A stretch of 64,000 nucleotides of DNA, taken from positions 21,747,463 through 21,811,462 of the forward strand of contig NC_058137.1 of NCBI RefSeq assembly GCF_011075055.1, given 5' to 3'. Of the stretch, positions 35,911 through 48,774 are shown piece after piece. The position numbers and the translations under genes are program-made. Numbering within the stretch: the first letter of the stretch is position 1; every line of letters begins with the position of its first letter. This DNA comes from Mangifera indica. Taxonomy: Eukaryota; Streptophyta; Magnoliopsida; Sapindales; Anacardiaceae. A model generated the notes under the pieces. It was not told where the DNA came from. It worked only from the letters and a program-made list of their open reading frames with translations, and did not search any database.

Positions 35911-36052
35911 TAGTAATATGCGCACAACTTCTGTACATAATTTTGTATACAAATAATAGCATATTATCATGTGATTAGATAGTTAAAAATTAAATATAAA
36001 ATAATACTTAATCATATAGTAACACATCATAATTTATATATATAATTTTATT
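35911..36052. repeat. AT-rich MITE, family A (inverted)
   Basis: Contains TATTATCATGTGATTAGATA, TTAAAAATTAAATATAAAAT and ACTTAATCATATAGTAACAC, the inverted family core. Confidence 0.6.
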
Positions 36053-37854
36053 GTTATAATAATTCAGTTAATGAGATTGTATCGATATATGTATAACAAT
36101 ACATATTAGTCTCTGGAAATAGTTTATGGTATCGGAGTGAAGGCATTTAATTGTTCAACAAAATATGTGATATATATCGCAAGACAAAGTATGTAACGGG
36201 AGTAAAAATAAACAAATGCATCACTTAATTTTAAGTTATTATCTCAATTTGTACACATAAATTTGTAAAATTTTTTATACACTAAATTTTATTTTTTAAT
36301 TTATGTGTGGAGTGGGTTAGGGTAGATTCAAGTCTATTCGAGCCTACAATATCATATATTTATAGGCTTGTGGTCTAATCTATGATTAGTGGTATAAAAA
36401 TCTCTGTCGTATATTTATTGGCTTGTGGCGACATTAATGTGGTAAGTGAAAGTTGTTTGTTAGGGTGAACTGAAAAAAGGAAAGAAGGTTGGTTAAACAT
36501 TCACTCAATCCACCAAATTGTCGCAAGCATGTAATTCTTTGAAATTTGATGGGAAGATAGATAAAAGAATAATGAAATATCAAATTCTTGATTTATCTGA
36601 TTTAATAGTTATAAAATCGATTATTAAATTAAGAGTTTGACCTATTTGATATAGTTGATTTTATTATAAATAAACAGTCTAGTTTGAACGGAATTCCATC
36701 TTAAAAAAAAAAAAATTAAGTTGTTGAGGAATAAAAAAGGACTATTGAAAAGTGGTTTAATTTTTGGGGGCATCATTGTCAAGATAAGCTTGGAATAATT
36801 AGTAGGGAAGAGCATTGCACATGGCTCATTCCTTTGAAAAAGTCACTGGTTGGTTGGTATCAAAAGTTGATGAAAAATAAATAATTCAAAAATTAAAAAT
36901 TAAAAAGGTGATGTGACCTTATGATTATGCTCCTTCATCAAGAGCCATGATTTTTATTTCTCTCTCTCTCTCTCTCTCTCTATGCAAGTAATAATGTTTT
37001 GTTACAATTTATATCTATTTCATTTGGAACTTCATTAAACATTTAATTTCAAATCATAAAAATAATTATAACTTAACATCAAATCCTCCTAAGCCCTCTC
37101 TTCACAATGATACATCTTTCTTACAAGTAAAATTATCTATATGATTTTAGTATTTGAAGAATAAATCAAGAGTAATGTTTTTTTATAAAGTTTGGCTTCC
37201 AACTGACAAGAGAACCGGTTATCTTACTAATTCATGGTTTGATTGGTTCAATTAGCTAACGAATTGATTCAACCATTGTCAGATTAGTATATATTTATTA
37301 AATTATATCAAATATTTATCACATTTTTTAAATATAAAACATATGAAATATATAAAATATAATTTCAAACATATTAATTAAATAATTGACACTCCATTAC
37401 ATAGATTAAAAAAAAAATTATTACAAATTATCGGTTTTAAATAGTTTTTCTAGTTCAACGGATTTACTAAGTTTAATTGAATTTTAAATAAGTTAATATT
37501 TATATGTAGACCAGACTGGATTATAGATTAGTTAATGGTTTAATCGATCTGATTTTAAAAATATTGTTTATATATTAAACCATATTAACTTCAAAAAAAA
37601 CAATTTTTATTTTTATTTATGTGGGCAAAGAACTCATGTTAGTCCTTTGGCATAAGACAGAAAATGGAAGCTAAAACTTTATTATAAAACAGTAAAAGCC
37701 ATGTTGGGACAAAATCAAAATGCAGCAAGAAATTTTCTGCCAAGAAGCTTCTTCTATATCCCTAGTTTTATATATTTACCAACCTATAGGGACCATAATT
37801 AAGCATATGACCGCAATCTAAGGGTCCATGAAAGACAGACAAAAAATTTTATAT

Positions 37855-37995
37855 TTTTAATAGTTATTAAAATAATATTATATATATAATTAATAATATA
37901 TCATCATATAATTTAATATTTTAAAATTAATAATAAAATAACATTTATAATATAGTGATATGTTATTGATTGTGTATATAATTTTATTACTGATT
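37855..37995. repeat. AT-rich MITE, family A (diverged)
   Basis: TATATCATCATATAATTTAA, then AAATTAATAATAAAATAACA, ending TGTATATAATTTTATTACTG. Confidence 0.5.
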
Positions 37996-38059
37996 ATTAT
38001 TGTCCATTTGAGAATATTTAATCAATCAGATAGATCGCTTACTTTCAAATATTATATTC

Positions 38060-38162
38060 AATATTTGTAAAATCAATAAAACTATGTGTATATGCTTTTA
38101 AATATATAAATGAAATATTATTATATGATTATATAATTTTAAATTAATAATAAAATATCGTA

Positions 38163-38237
<75 letters not shown>

Positions 38238-38245
38238 ATGTATAT
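38060..38245. repeat. AT-rich MITE, family A, expanded by an (AT)n run
   Basis: Starts ATTTGTAAAATCAATAAAAC; core TTTTAAATTAATAATAAAAT; the right half is replaced by about 33 AT dinucleotides (38166-38231) before a normal TTAAAAAATGTATATAAATA end. The microsatellite seems to have grown from the element's own TATATA tract. Confidence 0.55.
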
Positions 38246-38667
38246 AAATAGCATTGTTGGTGTAAAAATGATATGATTTTTGTTTAGAATCATGCATGAC
38301 TGAAAAAGAAATAAGAGAGAAAATAATAATATGATTCAATGGAAAAAAGAAAAGCACTAGAAAGTAAATAAGTTATGCAAATCAATTAGGGCAAGATTTT
38401 AGGAGAGAAAAAGTGAAGGAGGTTTTCATTTTTCAGTTTTCTGTCACAGTTTTTGTCATCTTCTTAATACAAATTCTTTTCAATAAAAATTAAGGCAAGA
38501 ATTGAAATCATTTCCAACCAGGGATCTTGGTTCAACTTCGACTCAATTATATTTAGATAAAGTTTATGTTTGTTGAGTTGAGAAGTTCATGGCTTGAGCT
38601 TGCGCTAGTAATAGAAATTGTTGACTCAATTTAGCTAAAAAAATTTTAGTTAAATTCTATAACCCTT

Positions 38668-39333
38668 GAAAATTTAATCTTATTTTCTCCCCTACAAATT
38701 TAAAAGTTAACATTTTATCCCCTAAGTCAAGTTTAAAAAAATCACATTTCACCCCCTAGGATTTAGTTTCAAAATCCATTCACTTTCTCCAACGTCATCG
38801 CCGGCCGTCTCTCCCTCTCGACAATTCCCCTTCTTTCGACGGCCCGCTTTAACTCAACTCTAACTCATCCGACGTCGAGAGATATTGTTTGAGAAGAGAA
38901 ATTGTCTTCCCAGATGAAGATGACTCATCTTCCCAGAGAAAGACGAGTTGTCTCGTCTTCGTCTGACAAGACGATTTCTCTTCTCAAACGACGTCTCTCG
39001 AAGCCGGATAGGTTAGGGTGGAGTTAAGGAGGGCCTTCGAAGGAAAGGAAACCGTCAGGAGGGAGAGACGGCCAAAGAAAGTGAACCGATTTTGAAAGGG
39101 GGCAATGTGATTTTTTTAAACTTGGTTTAGGGGAGAAAAGTTAGTTTTTTAAATTTAGGAGGGGGGGAATAAAATTATATTTAAATTTATTTTTAATATT
39201 AAATATAAAATAACGATTTTACCCTTAAAATTAATAGATTTAAACGGTCATGGATAGACAAATGAGATTTTCAAAATTTACGAGGAGAACTTTGAGAATT
39301 CGCATAGTTTGGGTGGGAAATAGTCCTTTGGCC
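38668..39333. mobile_element. Mutator-type foldback element, asymmetric copy
   Basis: Arms pair across a loop at about 38920-38965: left CGTCTCTCCCTCTCGAC against the inverted right CGTCTCTCCCTCCTGAC, left TTTGAGAAGAGAAATTGTCT against inverted right TTTGAGAAGAGAAATCGTCT, and left AAGTTTAAAAAAATCACATT against the same inverted word on the right. The right end, read inward, is GGCCAAAGGACTATTTCCCA. The outer ~150 bp of the right arm has no partner on the left, so the left end is deleted. No target duplication. Confidence 0.75.
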
Positions 39334-40599
39334 TTAATTATATATAAATTTGAGAAAAGTGATTAACGAAGTACATAAAACGGTTGAAATAGTAAAACCA
39401 ACCCAAATCATTCAAAATTTGCTATTTAATTTAGTTTAGGTTAAAAAATGATTTAGTTTGGATTAAAAAAATTTTAAAAACAGTTCATATTTGCTGTAAT
39501 CTCTTACTTTTAACTCAAAACAAAAATGAGATCTTAATTATTATTCGACAGAATAAATGCATTACATAGAATTTACATATAATATAAAGTTCTTTAGTAA
39601 TAATAATATGCATCGTCATAAATGAATGGTTCTATGTTATAGAAAAAGTCGATTTAATTTAATAAGTTTGAAGTATAAAATAGTTTAATTTGATTTGAAA
39701 ATTCATCAAACTGTTTTTCCAATATGTTTTCACAATTTTCTAAAATTAAAGCATATAAACCCTTAAAAGTAAATTTATAGCCGATCTTCACCCGGTTATT
39801 TTAAATTTAATATTCATTTTAACACATCTAACCTTAATTTAATTATAAAAGCCAAAGTTATAATTTCCAAATAAACTCATACTAAATTAATTTCGAATAT
39901 TAAATCTTGCATAAACTTTAATCCTAAATTTTTATAATGATTACAATACTTTATTTTTTTAAAATGAAAATATAATATTAAAACTATGGGAAACATTATA
40001 GGGTGAATTTGAATTGAAGAAGAGAAATTAAGTTGAAATTAGAAAATTGAAGGAATAAAAGGGGTAAAGAAAAAATCTAAGTTACATTTTGAAAAAAAAA
40101 AAATTGTGAACCAAATTACCTAATTAAATTTGAAATATGAAAAATAAACCTAACGAAGCTTAGAAGGTTATTTTCGGTATTTAATGAAAGTGTAAAAGAA
40201 TTTTCACTTAACAGTGAGGGTAAATAATAATTAGATGAGAGCTAAAAGTTACTTCTCAGAATCTGTTCTTTTATGGATTGTGGGCTGAGGACTCCATTGA
40301 GCCCATTTGAAAATTTTAAAAAAAAAAAATTTCTACTTCCTGCGTGATAATGTTTAGAGAGGAAATTAGCTTTTCTTACCAAGTAAAGGATAATTAATTA
40401 AATTACTTAAACTTAGGAGGTTTATATGATTTTACAAATAAAGGATTATATAATATTTGATGTTTATAGTTAAATGATATTTAATATGTAGAATTTCCTA
40501 TGATATTCTTATACATTGCCCTTACATGATTGCTCAAAATGTTTGAAGTAGTTTTTTCGGTTGTTTGTGGAGCTCGAGAACGTTGTTATATGTACTTGT

Positions 40600-40735
40600 A
40601 ATGAGTATTTGTTTTGGAACTAATGATGATGTATTATTATGTGATTTAGTATTATTTTATTTTTAATTCAAAATAGTCTAATTACATAGTTATATATTAT
40701 CATTCGTACTTATTATAATAAATACACATCGTTTT
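40600..40735. repeat. AT-rich MITE, family A
   Basis: TGTATTATTATGTGATTTAG, TTTTATTTTTAATTCAAAAT, AGTCTAATTACATAGTTATA in order. Lies directly before the MULE-like frame at 40774. Confidence 0.55.
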
Positions 40736-40773
40736 AATGTTACTGAGGGTAGTGGATTTTAACGAATGATAAT

Positions 40774-40989
40774 ATGATGACCTATGCTGGCAAGAAACAG
40801 ATTATGATGATTATTAAACCAGGTATAACATACCAAAATTTAGTGGAGGCATTGAGCCCCCATTTGAGGATAAACATAAGGCAGAATTATATCCACGTTA
40901 CAATGAAAATTGAAAACTCTATTGGATTGTCATACAAAATTCAAGATGATCATGACATTCAAAGCATTATAGAGTTAACTATGAAATGA
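40774..40989 (+). pseudogene. MULE N-terminal (PB1-like) domain remnant
   Basis: A 71-codon frame: MTYAGKKQIMMIIKPGITYQ, NLVEALSPHLRIN, NYIHVTMKIE and IQDDHDIQSIIELTM. The order of beta-strands and the closing DD.D motif fit the ubiquitin-like N-terminal domain of plant Mutator transposases. It stops right after the domain; no transposase core follows. The fit is by pattern only. Confidence 0.42.
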
Positions 40990-41156
40990 CACAAATAATA
41001 CTTCGCTATATGACAGTTAGTTGTAAAGAAAGAAGGACAAAATTTCAAGAAAATAGGTTATGAAGAACAACACACTATTATACCTTCTACTACATTGAAA
41101 GAGGATCTATATTATTCGTCATTTTTTATTAATCTAGAAGTTTTACAATGTAACAC

Positions 41157-41400
41157 CTCTTTTAGAAGTATCGGCCTCCAGAAGGAAGCATGACCTACCT
41201 TGACTATTTGAGTATACATTAACTTAAAACTTTAATCATATGCATATATCGTATTATAAATTTTCAAAAATACCCTTGTTAATAAAACCATTGCGGAAAC
41301 ATTCAAAAGATGTATAATAAATTCATACATAATTCCAATAACACGTAACAAAGCAAACAATGTGTGGCATATCCAATATGTTTCACACATTGACACATCT
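41157..41400 (+). mobile_element. LTR-like end, TGTAACACC family
   Basis: Begins TGTAACACCTCTTTTAGAAG and is related over at least 60 bp to the minus-strand sequence starting at 10637. Shares AAAATACCCTTGTTAATAAA with the putative LTR at 1264. The right end is unknown; DUF1985-like sequence lies just beyond. Confidence 0.4.
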
Positions 41401-41457
41401 CACGAGCAACAACTAAAGTCATCATGCCATTTGCCAACATGAGAAGGCGGTTTGGAA

Positions 41458-41960
41458 TCACATTATATTGTATGCACACAATAGGCCATGGTTTACAAAA
41501 TACAACATTGCAAGCTTAATGGAGTCTTTACTATCCCTCCATGCATTTGTCTCAAAAGTCATTTGTAAATCCCTATAACTCACATAATTACATCCCAAAA
41601 AGTACATTATCTTGAGATAGATCACCTTTAATACTGACACATATGGTTGTATATTGTTTTTGTGACTAAACCGCAACCTTATCACCAAGGCGAACTCTAA
41701 CAAGTTAAAACATATATCAACTTCATTCAACCTAAACCAAAACTTTGAAGTTAGGTCCCTATGATTTATTTACATAAGAGAATATAATAGATGAAAACCA
41801 TACTGAATCTATACACCTTAGGATGTGGAAATGCTTCAAAATAGGTATTGCGAAAAATTTTAATTTGATTGTTAATAAATATCTTTATAACTCTGACTAA
41901 TTGATTGTACCTTAAAATGGTGTAACAATTGAAATCTCTAAACTCTAGCTCAAATCTCAT
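41458..41960 (-). pseudogene. DUF1985 domain remnant (transposon-associated)
   Basis: Two minus-strand frames joined by a frameshift near 41760: first RVIKIFINNQIKIFR...EAFPHPKVYRF, then HRDLTSKFWFRLNEVDICFN, LLEFALVIRLRFSHKNN and DSIKLAMLYFVNHGLLC. The EFALV..LRF and KLA.LYF..H.LL motifs are typical of DUF1985, which in plants is carried by MULE elements with ULP1-like proteases. No protease domain was found. Confidence 0.5.
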
Positions 41961-41964
41961 AATA

Positions 41965-42080
41965 TAGATAGCATTCTTTTAAGCGTTATTTTATTATTAA
42001 TTTAAAATTACTCAATCACATGATAATACATATTAAATATATACTCATTTATACATTCAAAGTAGGTATGTATAATTTTA
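41965..42080. repeat. AT-rich MITE, family A (partial)
   Basis: TTATTTTATTATTAATTTAA, then AATTACTCAATCACATGATA and an AAAGTAGGTATGTATAATTT end; left end truncated. Confidence 0.5.
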
Positions 42081-42185
42081 TTATTATTTAATCTAACTGT
42101 GGGTAAATGGAAAGTTATTATTTTATATATATAATGCTACTAGTTTTTCCGTCATTGTATTATGGCATCGATAACTATAAGAATA

Positions 42186-42194
<9 letters not shown>

Positions 42195-42236
<42 letters not shown>
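42195..42236. repeat. (AT)n microsatellite
   Basis: About 20 AT dinucleotides. Confidence 0.93.
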
Positions 42237-42238
<2 letters not shown>

Positions 42239-43021
42239 TTATTATAACTATAAACCAGTGTCTTAAATTAAGTAAAAAACTTAACCCATTTCTAAAATTC
42301 TGATGACATTATCAAACGAATAGAATTGCTGCTAGATAACATTTTTAAACCTTGAAAGAAACCTTTTTCCCAGGAAACTTTTAACCGAATAGGAAGAGGA
42401 TATCCTGAACTTGCACTTCTGGTATCATAAGAAGTCCAATGTGAAAATTTTGATACATATAATTTATACGAGTGGTTACAGAAGTTAGAGAATAAAATGA
42501 TTCAAATGGGAAACTTTAGAATGAGATTTTGTGAAGCTTTTTAGCCATGTGAAAAGTTGCCTTTACAGCTTTTTATACAGCGTTTGAGGAAAGAGAAGGA
42601 AAGGAATACCTTTTTTTTGGGTAAGTAGAAGGAAAGGAATATTTTGTTTCTGCTTTGAATAGTTTTCGTAATCGAGCACCCAAAGAGTTTCCAACTAGAT
42701 TCTTTTCTCATATGAACTTTTTCAACAAAAACAAAGAGCAAAGCTTCAGAAATGAGGACAAATGGACAATAATAGTTTTTTGCAACAATTCAACACAGCT
42801 TTCAGAGAAAATAAAAACAACCCTCTTTTACTCTCTGTTAACACATTCACATCATAAGATAATATCCCTATGGTTAAAAGATAAAAAAGAAAAAGCAAAC
42901 GCTCAAACAGGTTCTTCTTTGTTAAACCCCATTCACATAATAAGATACCAGGTAAATAAATGGAAATAAAAGAAAGAAAGAAGTCAGACTAATCACACTT
43001 CCTACAATTTACATTGAGTCT

Positions 43022-46000
43022 CTAGTCAGCCGTGACTGTTACTGGAACTCCAACTGATTCTGCTGAAGCTCTGATCTGTTCTGATGCAGGAGTTACTGGT
43101 GGGGATTGCAGTAAATGGGTGTAGTGGAATTCAATCTGAAGCCGGTGATGAAGAGGTGTTGATGCCATTAGACCTTTCTTGATATCTGCCTGCAATTCCC
43201 GTATTGGAATTGCAGCCAAGAAGCTCTTTATGTACTCCTTGCAAGCCTCCTTACCATGGCACACGACCTCCTCTACTGTTTCCCCATTCTTGGTTAGCAG
43301 TTCACCAGAAACAGAACCCTCCTCCTTTACATTGACTGGCTGAACCGGCTGGTTTTTTGGCTCTGATGTTGATGCAACAATCTGCTTATCACCAGCTGGT
43401 TTTTCATCAGTTGATTGAGCAACATTTGGTAGTTTGTAAATCACACTATTGCGGTCAAATTTCAAAATGTAAGCCTGATTGCATCCCTCATAAAGCCTCT
43501 CCCCTAAGCTATCAATTATGTAGTAAGCTTCTGATTCAATCTTGAGTACAAAAAAGTGATCATTCCAGCTAACAATATAAACCTGAGGTTCACTGTTGCT
43601 TGAACTTTCTGATCCTGCACGGCTAATCTCATCCCAAATGTTGTCAAATGACATGGCACCATGCAAAAAGTCAAATCTTCCCTCGTCCATTCCCTCTGGA
43701 TGAAAAAACCCAATGAATGACTTTCCTGATATTACACCAAGAGGGCGTATTTTCGCCTGGAGGACTGTTTCAAGATCAAAGTGCTTGTCAGGAAACCTCT
43801 CCCTATAGTTTTCATTCTCACAAAGGTTCCTCCACTCCAATGAACCATCTCTGATTAGACTATCAAATTGGGACTTGATAGGCATAAGACCATGGTTGTT
43901 CTGGAACCAATCAGCTATTACAGCAACAAGGGCTGTACAAGCACTCTCACCAGCTGCTCGCTCACTCCGCTGGTCAATGGAAGCAAAGAAGATCTCACTT
44001 TGAAGCTTTAATTGACCATCACGGCTTATTACTTCTTTGTGGTCCCAACTTCCTACCGCAAAATTGTCATCCCCAAATTCAGAAACTGAAGATCGATTTA
44101 CAGATAAATCATCATCCGTTTTAAGCATCTGCCAAAATAATTGCAACTGTCAGTACACATAAAGTAAATTATTGGTCTGTAATAAACTGTAGAAGGACAT
44201 AAAATGATAGGATGCTGCACATCTCCGAAACAGTACATGTTTTATATCCTAACAATGTCCATTCAAAGGCTTGAAGTATAAACTTTTATTTAGAAAAAGG
44301 GTCATAGAGCTTGCAAGAAAAATCAGGTCTAATAATCCAGAAATCACTATCATTGTTCAAGCTAATTGAAGCAATTTTCAGTTTCATTTCTTTTTCTTTT
44401 CGACTTGATAGAAAAAATATTCCACAAAAACAAGATCATAAACTATGAAAAGAGAAAATTCAAGAATTAATCTCACCCCATGAGAAAGAGATTCATCAGA
44501 GCTAAGCTGGCGACGATCAAAATCAATGTCATCCCCACCTTCTTCTCCATTCCCCTTCTTTAACAAGGGCTCCCCTTTGGCTTTGGGAGATCTGAAGCTT
44601 AGCTTTCTTTTCCTCCAAGACAGTAGGCTGCGCTTAGAACTTTGCAACAGAGATGGCTCAGAGACTGATGCTATTGGCTCTTCGGGATACAAGCAACCCA
44701 CATCGGACTTGCGATTGCTATAATAAACCCAGTCCTCATCTTCACCATTTATCCTCATACTGGAGTAATATGATCCTCCAGCACAATTTGCATAAGCCAG
44801 TGTGCCATAACTAAACGACTTCCTAACACTGTTTTCCTCCTTGCCCTCATCTGATTCGCCTTCCTCAAAATCTTCAAGTGAGTCAGAATCAAAAGGGTAG
44901 TTATATTCAACATCTTCGCTCTGAACAGAGAACCTGCCCTCACTACCCTCTTCCTCCCGACAGGCCTTTTTTGCTCTCCTTGTAGACACATACTCAGTAA
45001 AAATCTTAACTTTTCTTAAACCAGCTTTAATTGCAGAAAGCTCATCCTTCTCAGTTGCAGTGTTTTCTTCTGACTGGGGAAGTGGTGATGCAACAGGCAC
45101 TATTGCTGTCAGCACTGGGTCAGTGATCTCCTGAGTTGTTCTCAGCTCCAGCAAGCTCAGAGATATCTGCAGGGTCAGAAAAAACTCAAGTTCAACAAAA
45201 CACAGTGCAACCACCATTTCATTTTCGCACGAGAAAGCAAACTATAAGGAACATACACAGAGTGAGGGACGTGACTCAGCAGCACCATTAGAGAGTCTAA
45301 GAGGCAAGTTCAACTCAATCTCCTTTTCTTCAGCTTTAGCTGCAAAGTCGGCAAGGTTCAGCACAGCAGTTGCAACAAAGGGAACCTTGTTTTTAGGCCC
45401 CTGGTTCAAGCCCTGGATTAACACAGATTCTTATCAACTCCCCTCGAATATTAGCAAGAAATTCTTACAATCAACAAACACACACTATTGCTATAACAAA
45501 TATGAAGTTTGAACAGTCAAAAGATCAAATCTCCGAATATTCAGGAATCGCAACAATTGAAAAAATTTAATGAAATTCCAGAATGGTAAATTCTCCAAAA
45601 GAAACCATTACTGCAAATCTTTACCAAGTTAATTGCAGAAATAGTACTTACCAAATTCAATCTGAAATCAGAACCCATATCAAGTCTATAAACTGATATC
45701 TGAAATCTTCACTGAAATTTAAACCCAGAAATTTTCATTTTAAAAAATTCCAAATTATTCAGAAACAAATATACATAAATCAAGAAATCGCCAAAGACCC
45801 ATCGAGGATCATAGATGATTAAAAATAAATAAAACTTAAAAAAGGAAAAAAAAAAAAAAAGACTCACATTGTAGACTGTGAAACCGATCTCCCAAGGATG
45901 AAAGACGTTTTCTTTATAAGCAGAGAAAGTACAAAGAGACTGAAACTCTTCGTCCCACAGAACGACATCGTTTCGGCTTTCGTCTTCGTTTTGATTCAAT

Positions 46001-46224
46001 TGAGCTTCTCTGGTGAAGTTCCTCTTGACCCTTCTTCTCAAAGTACTCAAGGCAACTTTAGGACCCTTCCAACGAATCTCAACTGCTAGTCTTTCTTCCT
46101 CCTTCTTCTCTGCACCCACCCGCACCAGATCCCACCCCTCCATCCTCCGTACCACCAGTTTCACCTCGTATTTCTTCGTCACAAGAGGCGGCCACGGTCG
46201 CCACCTCATCATCTTCACCACCAT
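43022..46224 (-). CDS. NT-C2 (EEIG1/EHBP1-like) domain plant protein
   Basis: A 769-residue protein from four exons: 46224-45868, 45412-45257, 45166-44477 and 44128-43022. All introns are GT..AG and phase 0. Residues ~1-185 form an NT-type C2 domain (starts MVVKMMRWRPWPPLVTKKYE; later FVATAVLNLADFAAKAEEKE, PLRL), a beta-sandwich thought to bind membranes. A serine- and acid-rich middle (~200-400) contains YSSMRING and DDIDFDRRQLSSDESLSHG. The C-terminal ~300 residues are a conserved plant-only region (FFASIDQRSERAAGESACTA, ADWFQNN, FIGFFHPEGMDEGRFDFLHG, QVYIVSWNDHFFVLKIE). It matches the family of Arabidopsis At3g11760 and At5g04860 as I remember it. Function is unknown; the C2 domain suggests a role at membranes. 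All exons are intact. Confidence 0.9.
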
Positions 46225-46844
46225 TCTTCAGACAAAACTGAAAAAAAAAAAAGAACAACCCCAAAATCCTCAATCCTTAAAAGGAAAAAAGAAAGCTTGT
46301 TTCGAAAATCACACAATGTTTTTCATTCTTTCCATAACTCAACCACCCAAAACAAACCCAAAAACGAGAAATCCTTAAAAGCTCCGAATTCTTGCAAAAC
46401 GTGAAGAGAAAACAAATGGGCTGTGGAAAAACTCTTCTGGCAAGAAAAATTAGTGGGTTATAGAAGAAGATTGAGGGGTTATTATAAACAATTTCAGAAG
46501 GAAAAAAGGCTGTGAAATGAACAAGAGAAGAGAAAAAAGAATATGACGTTAAGTTTGGAGAGAGAAGTTACAGGACGAAGAAGGAGAGAAAGAGAGAGAG
46601 AGCGAGTGAACTGTGATTGTTGCACGTTGGCAGGGTAAAAGAGATGGGTGAATTTATTGACCCAGACTCTTAGAATATGGTAATTCAATCAAAATATATC
46701 TTTTGAAATTTGGGAAAAATAAAATAAAAACAAAATATAATAAATACTTAAGATTTATGTAATCAACTTACCATTTACACATAGATTTAGAATGATAACG
46801 GTGATATTTTATATTTCTTATATCAGCCAAACTATGTGCGCCAT

Positions 46845-46985
46845 TTATGTATATAATTTTATATAAAAATAATTATATATTTATATATAATTAAATATTA
46901 TTTTATTTTTAATTTAAATTATTTAATTATACAATAATATATTATTATTTATATATATATATATATTATACACATAGTTTTATTC
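46845..46985. repeat. AT-rich MITE, family A
   Basis: ATATTATTTTATTTTTAATT followed by TAATTATACAATAATATATT, ending in TATACACATAGTTTTATTCC. Confidence 0.55.
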
Positions 46986-47014
46986 CTCTTATATAAATTA
47001 TGATTCGTTATGTA

Positions 47015-47175
47015 TAAAGTAATATTATGTGTATATACTTTTGATATATAATTTAAGTACATATTATCATATAATTGAATATTATATTTATATTTAATTC
47101 AAAATTATCCGATCATATAATAACACATCATTTATATATTTAAATTACATATTAAAAATGTATTTATATAGTTTT
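47015..47175. repeat. AT-rich MITE, family A
   Basis: GTGTATATACTTTTGATATA at the left, ATTATCCGATCATATAATAA in the core and ACATATTAAAAATGTATTTA at the right. Only ~30 bp from the previous copy. Confidence 0.6.
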
Positions 47176-47335
47176 AAAAATCAGATCATACTGACTAGTG
47201 TGAGCTGTTGAACTATTAACTACTACACAAATTGGTTTCAATTCATTTGAAAATCAGGTTTTAACTAGTTTAACATAAAAAATATTTTTTTCATAAATTG
47301 ATTACGAAAACTTAAACTCAAGTCTTTGTTTTTAT

Positions 47336-47337
<2 letters not shown>

Positions 47338-47411
<74 letters not shown>

Positions 47412-47412
47412 T
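47338..47412. repeat. (AT)n microsatellite, interrupted once
   Basis: About 37 AT dinucleotides with a single ATAATATA break, followed by family A-like sequence (TATTTTATTATTAATTTAAA) to ~47510. Confidence 0.93.
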
Positions 47413-48774
47413 ATTATATAATAAAATATTATTTTATTATTAATTTAAAATTATTTAATTATATTATGATATATTTATTATATATGCATAGTTTATTGAT
47501 ATAATAAAGCTGAAAATATATTACTGAAAAAATTGGAATTATTGAGGAAAATTATCTGTAGAATACAAACAATAAAGAGATAGTTGACTTGACTTCCATT
47601 TTTTATTCAATTTTTGTTTCATGCAAGCACTTTTCCTTTTTTCTGTCTTTTACTTTTTCTAAATTACATTTGAAAAAATGATAATTATCCATATTTAAGT
47701 GAATATTTAATTTTATTAATGATTTTGTTTTTCACTTGCTTATGTTGTATTTATTGAATATACCCAATTGGTTAATTTTATATATATTTCAATTTTTCTA
47801 ATAAAGATAAATTAAATTAGTAAAATTCATAAAAAAAAACATTACTAAATATATTTTTAAATTATTTTCCCATTGAAATAAATAATTTTTAAGTGGGTAA
47901 TCCCTAAATTTAAGTTTTAATGACCAAACATTTGTTAGGTAAGAATAATTGAATCAGATAACTTTCTTATGTTTGTGTCTTACTATATAAAGAAATTATT
48001 TCTGGTATCAAATAATAATATGTTTTTTTTTTCTATTTTAAGATTTGTTTCGATTATGTCATATTCATTTATTTATTTTTCTCTACGGCTTACTAAAAAT
48101 GAAACACTAATTACTCATTATGTATTAATCTCCATGTTTAAGGCAAAAACCAACCTAATTCACTAAGATTTTAGGAAACCAACCTAATCTACCAAATTTA
48201 TTACTAATTAAATCCTTGATGATTTATAAGTACTAAATTATTGTTGAAAAATTCATGTCAAATTCTGTAATTCGAATACAGTAAATTGTGTATTTCGATT
48301 TTGTTTGATGTGTATTTGATTTTGACTCATAATTTGAATACGATTCTGATCGATGACAAATTCATGCCAATGATTTATAAGTATTAATTAAATAAATAAT
48401 TGATTTAATTATCAATAAAATTTGTTGGAGGAAAGTTGAGGGGATATGCATAATTACATGATTTTGTTCTTTAGAAGTAAATGTTGCTTAAAAGAAAGCT
48501 TTATATAATTTTGTGAACGAATTATCAAGTGGGTTGGTGTGTGTTATATTGTCAACTATACATGAAATAATATAAAGAGTCTTTAATCATAAATGGACTA
48601 AAAAAAATTGAACTTTACTCTATGGTCCGTTTCATGAAATGAAATTTTATTAATGGAAGCACCAAAAGTCCAAAGTCAATCACCTTTATGGTAAAAAATT
48701 CAATAATTTTATACATACCCACGTTGGAATTCATCATAATGTAAGATCTTTTGATTTTTCCACTTGCAATATTA

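Larger units (their letters stand above)
35504..43021. other. repeat-rich intergenic region
   Basis: No intact gene. Holds several family A MITEs, a foldback Mutator element, an LTR-like end, MULE remnants and two long (AT)n runs, each listed separately. The 3' part, from about 42550, flanks the end of the NT-C2 gene; an open frame at 42655-42969 there has no recognisable domain. Confidence 0.5.

Noticed and set aside
38166..38357. Open frame ending in a Tyr/Ile repeat
   Set aside because: Its C-terminal half is translation of the (AT)n microsatellite.
42655..42969. 104-codon plus-strand open frame next to the NT-C2 gene
   Set aside because: Lies in the 3' flank of a gene on the other strand, has biased AT-rich composition and no domain.
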